Part shown: positions 8,465 through 15,941 of the stretch, one piece after another
Layout: every line of letters starts with the position of its first letter
How positions within the stretch are numbered: position 1 is the first letter of the stretch
The notes under the pieces: generated by a model
The model's database searches: none
What the model saw: only the letters and a program-made list of their open reading frames with translations
What the model was told of the DNA's origin: nothing
Assembly (NCBI GenBank): GCA_023459275.1
Contig: JAEWVC010000070.1
Coordinates: 19,370 to 83,369, forward strand
Reading direction: 5' to 3'
Length of the DNA stretch: 64,000 nucleotides
Source of the DNA: Bacillota bacterium
GTDB lineage: Bacteria; Bacillota; Clostridia; Christensenellales; Aristaeellaceae
Position numbers and translations under genes: made by a program

Positions 8465-9519
8465 CAGGCATCCCCCTTTCCGTGGGTCAAAAAATGCGTT
8501 TTGATCAACTCCGCCTTGCGCTCCTTGCCTGGCATCAGCCCGTACAAAAAAGCCCAGTCCGAAAGCGGGCAGAAAGGCAGCATCACGCCGTTTACGGGCC
8601 AATGGTCCCGGGCGGTATGTTCGTCAAAAACGTATTCATACACACCGCCCGGGTGGCGGATGGCCAGGCCGGCCATCATGTCCACGCCTATGCCGCCGAT
8701 TTCATACGTTTTGAAAAGCTGTGTGGCATACACGCCGGCGGGCTTCTCCTCCGCCTTCGCCCCAAGGCTTGAAAGCACCGCGTCCGCCCTTGGCCCGTCG
8801 GCCTTCATCACCACCAGGTCGATGTCGCAAAAATCCTCCGTAAGCCCATGCCGGTACAGCAGCGCCGACCCGCCCACGCCGAAGCGGACACCCGCGTTAA
8901 GCAGCGCTTTTCCCGCCGTGGCAAGCGCCGCAAATTTATCCTCCCCAACGGGCGGCGATAAGGGCAGGGGCGCTTTGGCAAAGCAGCCGTTCACATGGTC
9001 ATCCACAAGGCCCGCGGCCTGCAGGTGGGAATAGACGACTGTGGGGCCCATGAAGGAAAAGCCCCGGAGCTTCATGTCCCTGCTGATCCTTTGGGAGGCT
9101 TCCGTGGCCGCGGGGACGGAGCGGTCATCCGCCACGCTGTTCACAAGCGGCCGGCCGCCGAAAAAGGAGAGCAGGTAGGCGTCAAAGCTCCCAAACTCCC
9201 GCGTAACCGCAAGGGAGGCCGCCGCGTTCCCGACTGCGGCGCGTATCTTCTGCCGGTTTCTGATCAGGCCGGGATTTTGAAGCAGCGCCTGTGTTTCCGC
9301 CTCCCCGAAGGCGGCCACCTTCTCTGCGCCGGGCGTCGAGAAGGCGGACCTGTAGGCCTCCCGCCTTTTGAGCACGGTTATCCAGCTCAGGCCCGCCTGG
9401 GCGCATTCCAGCATCAGATACTCAAAATGTCGCTCCTCCTTGCAGGGCCGCCTGCCCCATTCTACGTCGTGATAGCTTTGAAGAAGCGGGTCGGATTCGC
9501 ACCAGGGGCAGCGGAACAT
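8464..9519 (-). CDS. Fusion: Tag-type DNA-3-methyladenine glycosylase plus nucleotidyltransferase-fold domain
   Basis: 351 residues. Residues 1-185 are a complete Tag domain (MFRCPWCESDP, SYHDVEWG, LECAQAGLSWITVLKRREA, FSFMGPTVVYSHLQAAG, DDHVNGCF). Residues 200-351 form a second domain with the minimal nucleotidyltransferase-fold pattern VGGSALLYRHG followed by DFCDIDLVV (GGS and DxD), similar to AbiEii/MNT-type proteins. The fusion is in frame with no sign of a frameshift. Start 9519 has AAGGA 8 bases upstream and the family MxRC start; an ATG at 9528 would overlap the preceding gene by 8 bases. The Tag half likely removes alkylated bases; the role of the second half is unknown. It lies between a DinB-like gene and another tag. 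Confidence 0.88.
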   Translation of the reverse strand: MFRCPWCESDPLLQSYHDVEWGRRPCKEERHFEYLMLECAQAGLSWITVLKRREAYRSAFSTPGAEKVAAFGEAETQALLQNPGLIRNRQKIRAAVGNAAASLAVTREFGSFDAYLLSFFGGRPLVNSVADDRSVPAATEASQRISRDMKLRGFSFMGPTVVYSHLQAAGLVDDHVNGCFAKAPLPLSPPVGEDKFAALATAGKALLNAGVRFGVGGSALLYRHGLTEDFCDIDLVVMKADGPRADAVLSSLGAKAEEKPAGVYATQLFKTYEIGGIGVDMMAGLAIRHPGGVYEYVFDEHTARDHWPVNGVMLPFCPLSDWAFLYGLMPGKERKAELIKTHFLTHGKGDA

Positions 9520-9520
9520 A

Positions 9521-10054
9521 CTACTCATCCTTCTCGTTGTAGGCGTACCAGTCGGACTCCGGAAGATTCAGGCTGCGCAGGATACCGTTCAGATACCCCA
9601 CATTGTACATCACGTGGCGGATCTGGCAGAACACCACGTCGGCGTAGGTGCAGCTGTCATTTTTAGGAATGATATTGCGGGAGAGCTTTTCATTGGTAAG
9701 GCCATCAAAGAACCGCTCCGTCTTAATGCGGAGTTTCTCAAGAAAGACCAGCATCGTTTCCCGGGAGATAACGGCATCCGACGGGGGAAGATGCTCATAT
9801 TCCGGGGCGATGCGGGGATCAAAATCCATGCTTTGCCAAGGGCTGCCGTCATAGGCATCCCGGAACCAGTAATCAATGAAGAAGGCGGCGTGGTATACCT
9901 GGTACCAGAAGGGGTATTCGAAACCGAAATAACAGCTTTCCCATACCGTTTGGGGGCATACCTCCACCACGCCCCTGAGCATGTGCAGCGTGGAGGCAAA
10001 CTGGTACCGGGCCGATTCAGCCGCCCGCCCAGGCACCGCTTCCTTCTTTTGCAT
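9521..10054 (-). CDS. DinB-like four-helix protein
   Basis: 177 residues with the DinB/YfiT-like layout: a first helix (YQFASTLHMLRGVVE), a second containing WYQVYHAAFFIDYWF, and a third with FCQIRHVMYNVGYLNGIL, the family's QxxHxxxHxG-like signature with one histidine replaced by Asn. These proteins form metal-binding four-helix bundles; many are thiol-dependent transferases or DNA-damage-induced proteins of unknown reaction. The start at 10054 has GGGAGG 7 bases upstream. It is the first gene of a run whose next members are two Tag glycosylases, and an extended -10 promoter lies about 30 bases upstream. A link to alkylation damage is inferred from context. Confidence 0.75.
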   Translation of the reverse strand: MQKKEAVPGRAAESARYQFASTLHMLRGVVEVCPQTVWESCYFGFEYPFWYQVYHAAFFIDYWFRDAYDGSPWQSMDFDPRIAPEYEHLPPSDAVISRETMLVFLEKLRIKTERFFDGLTNEKLSRNIIPKNDSCTYADVVFCQIRHVMYNVGYLNGILRSLNLPESDWYAYNEKDE

Positions 10055-10081
10055 ATGTGCCCTCCCGTGTGCCGTTGCCTG

Positions 10082-10110
10082 ATTATACCATGCCCAGGCC
10101 CGCGGCGCAA
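10082..10110 (-). promoter_or_regulatory. Extended -10 promoter for the DinB-tag-tag-AraC operon
   Basis: The minus strand reads TGGTATAAT, with TATAAT at 10082-10087 and the TGn extension. The -35 region TTGCGC (10105-10110, 17-base spacer) is poor, as is usual for extended -10 promoters. Confidence 0.65.
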
Positions 10111-10144
10111 TGCGGAGACGGGGGAACGAAGGGATGGGGGAAAA

Positions 10145-10210
10145 TGGCAGAGAGGGTGCTTTTTTCAAAAAGCACCCTCTCCGCACCTCACCCGAAAAAC
10201 TTCATAAGGG
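10145..10210 (-). repeat. Intergenic palindromic repeat, family 1, copy A
   Basis: AGAGGGTGCTTTTT (10151-10164) and AAAAAGCACCCTCT (10167-10180) form a perfect 14-base inverted repeat with a 2-base centre. Read on the minus strand it is preceded by AGTTTTTCGGGTGAGGTGCG, which also flanks the other copies. It sits just past the 3' end of nth and may end that transcript, although the T-run lies inside the stem rather than after it. Confidence 0.75.
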
Positions 10211-10219
10211 AGGAGCTTG

Positions 10220-10885
10220 CTATGCTTGCTCTGCTGCGGAGGCAGGCTGGGAGGCAGTCCTTTTTAAAGACTTGTAATAGCGGCACAGGCCGCGCAGGGT
10301 GCAGGCTTCGCAGTCCGGCCGCTGGGCGTGGCAAACCCTGCGGCCATGGAAGATCAGCCAATGGTGGGCGTCCCGCCAGTCGGATTTGGGGATGGCCTTT
10401 TGAAGCTGCTTTTCCGTTTCCTCCACAGTTTTGGCTGTGGCCAGCCCCAGCCGGTTGCTGACCCTAAACACGTGGGTATCCACCGCGATGGCGGGGATAT
10501 TGAAGGCGTTGGCCAGCACCACGTTGGCTGTCTTGCGGCCCACGCCGGGGAGCATTGTCAGCGCTTCCATGGTATCGGGCACCTGGCCGTTATGTTTCAG
10601 CACCAGTTCCCGGCAGGCCATGACAATGTTCGTGGACTTGCTTTTAAAGCCGCAGCTTTTTACCATGGGATATAATTCTTCCGGCGTGGCGGCGGCCATT
10701 GTAAAGGCGTCCGGGTAGGCGGCGAACACGGCGGGAGTAACCTTGTTCACCTGCCTGTCGGTGCATTGGGCCGAAAGAATGGTAGCCACCAGCGTTTCGT
10801 AGGGGTTGGAAAAATTCAGCTCCGGCTTTGGCTGGGGATAGAGGCGGGAAAGCTCGGCCAATATGGATTTTTTTGGTACGGACAT
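10220..10885 (-). CDS. nth: Endonuclease III (DNA glycosylase/AP lyase)
   Basis: 221 residues, typical for Nth, which removes oxidised pyrimidines and cleaves at abasic sites. The helix-hairpin-helix is LPGVGRKTANVVL with the catalytic Lys, followed by AVDTHVFRVSNRLGL with the catalytic Asp. The C-terminal 4Fe-4S loop has the canonical C-x6-C-x2-C-x5-C spacing (CHAQRPDCEACTLRGLC). The start at 10885 has AGGAGGGG upstream; in-frame extension upstream would run into folT. It follows folT by 23 bases, so it should be transcribed from the folT promoter and be under THF riboswitch control unless an internal promoter exists. Confidence 0.97.
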   Translation of the reverse strand: MSVPKKSILAELSRLYPQPKPELNFSNPYETLVATILSAQCTDRQVNKVTPAVFAAYPDAFTMAAATPEELYPMVKSCGFKSKSTNIVMACRELVLKHNGQVPDTMEALTMLPGVGRKTANVVLANAFNIPAIAVDTHVFRVSNRLGLATAKTVEETEKQLQKAIPKSDWRDAHHWLIFHGRRVCHAQRPDCEACTLRGLCRYYKSLKRTASQPASAAEQA

Positions 10886-10908
10886 GGGGAAACCCCTCCT
10901 GGAAAATC

Positions 10909-11466
10909 TTATGCGCGGGGCAGGTGCAGGTTGCCGGGAAGGCGCTTGAGCAGCGTACCCACCTGCATGATCAGGTATACGTTCACGGGGAGCTGCGCGA
11001 TGTTTTTCAAAAAGCGGACAGGAAAGATGGCAAGGAAAGCTTTGCCCTGCAAAATGGAAAGCCAGAGAGTGTTCAGCGCAAGATAACACAGAACGGTGAT
11101 TGCCAACTCACACAATAGCACCCGCAGCCATCCGGCCCGGCTGCCAAAGCGGAGCTCCTTGTACACTCCGAACAGGATAAAGCCGTAGATCAGCCCTTCC
11201 GCCATGGCGGTAATGGTGAACCCCGGAAAGTAGGTGCCGCTGGGGAACAACAGGAAGCCGATCACATCCCCCAGCCCGCCCCCCAATGCGGCGTAAACGG
11301 GGCCGAAAAGCATACCGGCCACGGCGATGGGAAGAAATCCAAAGCTGATGCGCAGCCAGGGAAAGAGATTGATGGTCAGAAAACGCGATACCACCTGCAG
11401 GGCGATGAGCATGGCCATAGCGGTCAGTACCTGCGGCTTCATGTACGCTTTCAAGGCTGTTTTCAT
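10909..11466 (-). CDS. folT: ECF-type folate transporter substrate-binding (S) component
   Basis: 185 residues, about six transmembrane segments, of the normal size for an ECF S component. The text RISFGFLPIAVAGMLFGP and GGGLGDVIGFLLFPSGTYF is typical of the FolT group, which binds folates and works with a shared EcfA/A'/T energising module encoded elsewhere. A tetrahydrofolate riboswitch directly upstream confirms the substrate class. The start has GGAGG 7 bases upstream, and a hairpin (11480-11508) abuts that ribosome binding site. nth follows 23 bases downstream. Confidence 0.94.
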   Translation of the reverse strand: MKTALKAYMKPQVLTAMAMLIALQVVSRFLTINLFPWLRISFGFLPIAVAGMLFGPVYAALGGGLGDVIGFLLFPSGTYFPGFTITAMAEGLIYGFILFGVYKELRFGSRAGWLRVLLCELAITVLCYLALNTLWLSILQGKAFLAIFPVRFLKNIAQLPVNVYLIMQVGTLLKRLPGNLHLPRA

Positions 11467-11479
11467 GGGACCCTCCTTT

Positions 11480-11508
11480 CGAATCTTGGCAAAACCAAAA
11501 CAGATTCG
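11480..11508 (-). promoter_or_regulatory. Hairpin beside the folT ribosome binding site (riboswitch expression platform)
   Basis: CGAATCT and AGATTCG pair, with partial pairing of TTTTGG and CCAA inside, and the stem ends directly before AAAGGAGG. Together with the THF aptamer upstream this suggests control of translation initiation rather than termination; no U-run follows. Confidence 0.55.
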
Positions 11509-11530
11509 CTAAGGGCGCCCATGTTAAAAA

Positions 11531-11640
11531 GCAGTGGGATGCGGCCGGGCACCGCACGGAGGAATGGAAAATCCTCCGTTTCGTTTCATGACAACTCCCC
11601 GTTCATGAACACTTGACGCGCCCAAGCCTACTCTGCCTTA
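11531..11640 (-). ncRNA. Tetrahydrofolate (THF, class I) riboswitch
   Basis: Read on the minus strand, the conserved elements appear in order: GAGTAG (5' side), GCGTCAAGTG, GAACGGGGAGTTG, ACGAAA, an extra stem GGAGGATTTTCCATTCCTCC, GCGGTG and GCATCCC, with GCAG and CTGC closing the basal stem. These match the folT-associated THF riboswitch consensus at every conserved block. Ligand binding normally lowers folate-uptake expression. The aptamer lies about 65 bases before folT. Confidence 0.93.
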
Positions 11641-11671
11641 CACGAATCACGCAGGACCGCTGCGTGATGCC

Positions 11672-11700
11672 ATTGTACCGTATTTCGCGCTTGTTCGCAA
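11672..11700 (-). promoter_or_regulatory. Promoter of the riboswitch-folT-nth transcript
   Basis: On the minus strand TTGCGA (11695-11700) and TACAAT (11672-11677) are separated by exactly 17 bases. The predicted RNA start, near 11665, falls shortly before the THF aptamer. Confidence 0.7.
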
Positions 11701-11813
11701 GGCTACAATGAATTTGTACCGATGGATGAAGGATTTCCGCAGCATTACATTTCCGCCGCACGCCTATACACGCTGTTTTGTCTGACCGCCTGAAAAACAA
11801 TGGCCACAAAACA

Positions 11814-11847
11814 GCAAAAATCACGCCTTGCATAGCAGGGCGTGATT
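11814..11847 (-). terminator. Rho-independent terminator of the secreted metallophosphoesterase gene
   Basis: On the minus strand AATCACGCC and GGCGTGATT form a 9-base stem around CTGCTATGCAA, followed by TTTGCTGTTTT. It lies about 135 bases past the stop at 11982. Confidence 0.8.
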
Positions 11848-11981
11848 CAGGGCATCGAAAGGAGCTGTCCTTTATTGCGTTTTCTGGTCTGCAGTTGGAG
11901 AAATGCAGTCCTCCAATACCTCATAGGGGCCGTTTGATGGCTCCGGCCGATCCTGCCGGACTACTGGTGTGTGCCGCCTTG

Positions 11982-13292
11982 TCAATTGTCAATCTGCGCT
12001 TCGCTAAGGAGCGTGCTTGTGCCGTCCGCGTTGAACTGGTAAAGGACAACGGACGTTTTTGCGCCGTCCTGTGAAGGTGTCACTGCCACATACGTACATG
12101 TGGGGGCACCGGGCTGATGATCGATCCACGTGCCGCTGTTTGCACTGATCACACTGTCGCCTTCAAGGTTTTTGGATGTTGTGACCATGGCGATATGGCT
12201 GTGACCGAAGATGACCACTTTGACGGATGCATCCTGGTCGAAATACTGCAGCTGGGCCTGCTGGTCGGTGAACCCGGCTTCGGCGGCCCCGACAATCGCA
12301 TCGCCGGCGGAAATGGGCGAAGGAACATTGTTGATGGCCTGCCGCTCCTGCCAATTTTCCACGATACCGCTGAAGAGGTCAACGGTCAGTTTGCCGTCCT
12401 CCCCCATTTTGGGAATGACATCGGAAATGGCGTAGGGCTGCGTATACCCGTCAATGCCTGTTTTGATGGCTTTGTCCGAAAAGCTTTCGGTGACGGGCAG
12501 AGCGGTCATCAGGCCTTTCCAGGTCATGAAATATTTGAAGTAGTTGATCTGCGTGTCATCCATCCCCGCGGGCGAGATTTCCGGAAAGACGTTTGAAGAG
12601 GCCGGCTTGCCCTCCATGATGGAGGAAGTCGCGATTCTGGTGAAGAAGTAGCCGAAGGGAAGGATAGAGCCGCCCCCGGTGATGGCGGTATTGGATAGCG
12701 GGTCCGGCGCGCAAGCGATATTGTAACGGTGCCCGTGCTCCACCGCGATATTCGAAAACCGATAGGTGCCCAGACCCACAGCATCCCGCGTCTGGTTGAT
12801 GCCGGGGAAGATGCGCTCCGCTTCGCCTTCATCAAAAAGCATATCGTGGTTTCCCGGAACATAGGTGACGCGGATGTTGCCCTCCTGAATGATTTGATTG
12901 ACGGTATCAATGATTTCCTGGTTGTTTTTGACGATTGCGTCATTCAGCTCGGACAGCGGTTCAGGCGTTTCATAATTCATGGGCAGGAACCATTCATCCA
13001 TCAAATCGCCGGCGATCACAAGCTCGGCCACTTCCTGCGAGCTCTTCAGCTGCATAAGAAATTTCACAAGCATCGGCTTGTTTTGTTTGATTTCGGCAAA
13101 GGCATCGTCAACGCCCAAATGGATATCGCTGATTACAACGATTTGGTTCCTGGGCTGAGCCGGATTGTCGGCCAGCCCGGTTGCAATGCCGCCAAAAGAT
13201 AATAATAGCGAGAGGGATACGGCTAAGGAGATGAATAAGCGTACCGATGACGGGATATGGCCGATGTTCTTCGCAGTGTTGCCGTTCTTCAT
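11982..13292 (-). CDS. Secreted calcineurin-like metallophosphoesterase
   Basis: 436 residues. An N-terminal signal sequence (hydrophobic LFISLAVSLSLLLSFGG, cleavage probably after GLA near residue 40) is followed by the complete two-metal phosphoesterase set: SDIHLG, GDLMDEW, GNHDM, EHGHRY and GHSH. The order and spacing resemble UDP-2,3-diacylglucosamine pyrophosphatase-like and other broad phosphohydrolases acting outside the cell; the substrate cannot be told from sequence. The start at 13292 has GGAAGGAA upstream. A consensus promoter and a clear terminator frame it as a single-gene transcript. Confidence 0.9.
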   Translation of the reverse strand: MKNGNTAKNIGHIPSSVRLFISLAVSLSLLLSFGGIATGLADNPAQPRNQIVVISDIHLGVDDAFAEIKQNKPMLVKFLMQLKSSQEVAELVIAGDLMDEWFLPMNYETPEPLSELNDAIVKNNQEIIDTVNQIIQEGNIRVTYVPGNHDMLFDEGEAERIFPGINQTRDAVGLGTYRFSNIAVEHGHRYNIACAPDPLSNTAITGGGSILPFGYFFTRIATSSIMEGKPASSNVFPEISPAGMDDTQINYFKYFMTWKGLMTALPVTESFSDKAIKTGIDGYTQPYAISDVIPKMGEDGKLTVDLFSGIVENWQERQAINNVPSPISAGDAIVGAAEAGFTDQQAQLQYFDQDASVKVVIFGHSHIAMVTTSKNLEGDSVISANSGTWIDHQPGAPTCTYVAVTPSQDGAKTSVVLYQFNADGTSTLLSEAQIDN

Positions 13293-13344
13293 GAGGGTTC
13301 CTTCCTTCCCGGATTTGTTATATACAATTATCAGCAATGACCAA

Positions 13345-13373
13345 AATATAGTATTTTCGAGGAAATTTGTCAA
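13345..13373 (-). promoter_or_regulatory. Consensus promoter of the secreted metallophosphoesterase gene
   Basis: On the minus strand TTGACA (13368-13373), a 17-base spacer and TATATT (13345-13350) in an AT-rich setting form a near-perfect housekeeping promoter about 50 bases before the start. Confidence 0.85.
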
Positions 13374-13569
13374 GGATATTTTCGGAAAACGACGCTTATT
13401 CCGATGAAAACCACCCTGCAGCTGAATCTTTTTGCCGATAGGGCAACCGCCCTCCCCGGCGTTCCGGAAGGCCTCCCGATTGTTCTTTTCGTGTTCCCGG
13501 CCTTGCGGGAAGGACATGGGAACGGGTAGAATGGGAGAAAACCCCGCCTGGCGGGAAAAGGATGGATTG

Positions 13570-14766
13570 ATGATGCCAAAGATTTCCATGAAAACGCCGC
13601 TGGTGGAGATGGACGGCGACGAGATGACCCGCATCCTATGGCGGCGGATCAAGGAACTGCTGCTCATGCCGTATATCGACCTGAAAACGGAGTATTATGA
13701 TCTGGGCCTGCCCATGCGGGACCAGACCGACGACAGGGTGACGTACGACAGCGCCATGGCGGCAAGGAAGTACGGCGTGGCGGTAAAGTGCGCCACCATT
13801 ACCCCCAACGCCCAGCGGGTAGAGGAATACAAGCTGAAAAAGATGTGGAAGAGCCCCAACGGCACCATCCGGGCGCTTTTGGACGGCACGGTGTTCCGTG
13901 CGCCCATCCTGGTGAAGGGAATCTCGCCCACGGTGCGCACCTGGAAGGCGCCCATCACCATCGCCCGCCATGCCTACGGCGACGTGTACAGGAACGTGGA
14001 GATGGCTGTGGACGGGCCAGGCAAGGCGGAACTTTTGTTTACCGCCGCGGACGGCAGCCAGAAAAGGGCCGAGGTGTTTGATTTTGCGGGCCCGGGCATC
14101 CTGCAGGCGGTGCACAACCTGCAATCCTCCATCGAGGCCTTTGCCCACGCCTGCTTCCAATACGCGCTGTCCGTGAAACAGGACGTGTGGTTTTCCACCA
14201 AGGATACCATTTCAAAGACGTATGACCACCGGTTCAAGGACATCTTCCAGGAGATTTTCGACGCGCAATATAAGGAAGCTTTCCGGACCGCGGGCATCGA
14301 ATACTTTTATACCCTCATCGATGACGCGGTGGCCAGGGTCATGCGCAGCCCCGGCGGGTTCATCTGGGCCTGCAAGAATTATGACGGCGACGTGATGAGC
14401 GACATGGTGGCCACGGCCTTCGGTTCTCTGGCTATGATGACCAGCGTTTTGGTTTCTCCGGATGGCGTGTTTGAATATGAGGCTGCCCACGGCACGGTGA
14501 CACGCCATTACTACAAATACCTGAAGGGCGAGGAGACCAGCACCAACCCGGTGGCTACCATTTTCGCCTGGACCGGGGCACTTTCCAAGCGGGGGGAGCT
14601 GGATGGGCTTAAGGACCTGACGGCATTTGCCCAAAAGCTTGAAAAAGCCACCCTGGACACCATCCAGGGCGGCGTGATGACAAAAGATCTGGCGGCGCTG
14701 TATGAAGGGGAGGCGCGAGGCGTATCCAGCGAGGCCTTTTTGCAGGCAGTGGCTGAAAAGCTGTAA
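13570..14766 (+). CDS. icd: NADP-dependent isocitrate dehydrogenase, eukaryote-like dimeric type
   Basis: 398 residues, the length of the IDH1/IDH2-like subfamily rather than the E. coli type. It shows MDGDEMTRILW, KSPNGTIRALLDGTVFR with the isocitrate-binding SPNGTIR loop, DDAVARVMRSPGGFIWACKN, YDGDVMSDMVATAFGSL with metal-binding Asp residues, and EAAHGTVTRHY with the cofactor-binding histidine region. It decarboxylates isocitrate to 2-oxoglutarate with NADP. The start at 13570 has AAAGGA 7 bases upstream; upstream in-frame sequence is not family-like. No citrate synthase or aconitase is adjacent, so it stands alone, followed by a repeat element. Confidence 0.95.
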   Translation: MMPKISMKTPLVEMDGDEMTRILWRRIKELLLMPYIDLKTEYYDLGLPMRDQTDDRVTYDSAMAARKYGVAVKCATITPNAQRVEEYKLKKMWKSPNGTIRALLDGTVFRAPILVKGISPTVRTWKAPITIARHAYGDVYRNVEMAVDGPGKAELLFTAADGSQKRAEVFDFAGPGILQAVHNLQSSIEAFAHACFQYALSVKQDVWFSTKDTISKTYDHRFKDIFQEIFDAQYKEAFRTAGIEYFYTLIDDAVARVMRSPGGFIWACKNYDGDVMSDMVATAFGSLAMMTSVLVSPDGVFEYEAAHGTVTRHYYKYLKGEETSTNPVATIFAWTGALSKRGELDGLKDLTAFAQKLEKATLDTIQGGVMTKDLAALYEGEARGVSSEAFLQAVAEKL

Positions 14767-14849
14767 TTCAGGCTAGCTCTATCTTATGGCAGCGGTGTGA
14801 AATACAAAACAATTCATGTCCAAGATATAAGACCGGATGACGATTTCCC

Positions 14850-14912
14850 TTTGAGGTTTTCGGGGATGGGTGCGGGAAGGACGCTTTTTTCAAAAAGCGC
14901 CCTTCCCGCCAA
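14850..14912 (+). repeat. Intergenic palindromic repeat, family 1, copy B
   Basis: GCGGGAAGG-A-CGCTTTTT (from 14872) pairs with AAAAAGCG-C-CCTTCCCGC (to 14909), with one mismatch pair. The left flank GAGGTTTTCGGGGATGGGT matches that of the other copies. It lies between the convergent icd and traX-like genes. Confidence 0.8.
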
Positions 14913-14939
14913 TTTTCACAAGCGTGCCTTTCCGGCGCA

Positions 14940-15794
14940 TCACCGCGCCAGGCCCAGCAGGCCGGAAAACCAGGCGGAAAGTTCCGGCCAGCGCACGATG
15001 ACTGCCAGGATGGCCAGATGCCCGGGATAGGCGGCATACCCCAAAGCCTTGGGCAGCTTGAAGCGCGTACCGGTGGGGAAAAGGATGAAGGGAAGCGCCA
15101 GCCAGGCCAAGGCCTGGACCCTGAAAAACGGGGCGGCGATCTCCTTTACGTAGGGGATGTCAAAAAGCGGAAGCCTCCAGCCGAAAAAGCTGGTTACCGG
15201 GTTTCCCGTTCCCCAGAAGAGCGTATAGGCCAGGAAAGCCGCGAACAGGCCGCCGCGGCTCTTGCGCGCCCCGTAGAGCACCAGCAGGAACAAAACTCCC
15301 TGCCAGGAATAATCGGGATGCAGCACCGCCCCGAGGACCACCGCCAGCACGGGGCCCCAGAGATGGCTGAAAAACCATTTTTCTTTGATGGCGGCGATGC
15401 CCAGAAGCCCAAGCAGCAGCGTGAGGAAAATGTTGGGAGACGCGAAAAAAGAAGCAAAGGCCGCGCCAAGGTCGCCACGCACAAAAAGCGCCTGCTGGAA
15501 CGCGTTCCAGTTGTGGTCAAGACCCAGCATGTAGAAGGGCTGGGCAACGAGGCCCACCAAAGCGATGCGCAGCGCGTAGCGCCAGATGTTTCTTGTATAC
15601 TCAGAGCCCGCCACCAGGCACCAGGCATACAGGGGGAAAGCGATGCGGCCAATGATGCGCATTTCAAAAATTCCGGGGAAAAGCATCTTGCCGGAATGGT
15701 CGATGATCATAAAGATAAGCGCCAGAAGCTTCAAATAACCTGTATCCGTATTGCCCGCGAGAATGGAACCGCGCGATGCCTGAGGGGTAGTCAT
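14940..15794 (-). CDS. TraX-family integral membrane protein
   Basis: 284 residues with about eight transmembrane segments and the TraX-family opening LKLLALIFMIIDHSGKMLFP, FEMRIIGRIAFPLYAW and YALRIALVGLVAQPFY. F-plasmid TraX acetylates pilin, but chromosomal members are common in Bacillota and resemble membrane acyltransferases; their role is unknown and no conjugation genes are here. The start at 15794 has GGGAGG 7 bases upstream and is preferred to the ATG five codons earlier. An extended -10 promoter lies just upstream. The 3' end faces icd across a family 1 repeat. Confidence 0.88.
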   Translation of the reverse strand: MTTPQASRGSILAGNTDTGYLKLLALIFMIIDHSGKMLFPGIFEMRIIGRIAFPLYAWCLVAGSEYTRNIWRYALRIALVGLVAQPFYMLGLDHNWNAFQQALFVRGDLGAAFASFFASPNIFLTLLLGLLGIAAIKEKWFFSHLWGPVLAVVLGAVLHPDYSWQGVLFLLVLYGARKSRGGLFAAFLAYTLFWGTGNPVTSFFGWRLPLFDIPYVKEIAAPFFRVQALAWLALPFILFPTGTRFKLPKALGYAAYPGHLAILAVIVRWPELSAWFSGLLGLAR

Positions 15795-15814
15795 CCCATC
15801 GCCTCCCATGCCGC

Positions 15815-15844
15815 ATTATACCACGGCGGAGGCGCCGGCAACAA
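15815..15844 (-). promoter_or_regulatory. Extended -10 promoter of the traX-like gene
   Basis: The minus strand reads TGGTATAAT (TATAAT at 15815-15820) with a weak TTGTTG (15839-15844) 18 bases upstream, the same architecture as the promoter at 10082. Confidence 0.6.
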
Positions 15845-15941
15845 TATGGGACAAGCCAATCAGAAAAGTTTCAAGTCCTGTTCAAATACACGTCACCTTG
15901 GCCCGCTACAATGAACATGCGTCAGGAAGCGGGGGATCAAT

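Noticed and set aside
8464..9519. Tag-nucleotidyltransferase fusion as a frameshift or assembly error
   Set aside because: The frame is continuous, codon usage is even, and both domains keep their motifs; the linker of about 15 residues is normal.
14940..15794. TraX-like gene as evidence of a conjugative element
   Set aside because: Chromosomal TraX homologues are common in Bacillota, and no relaxase, coupling protein, integrase or attachment site is nearby.
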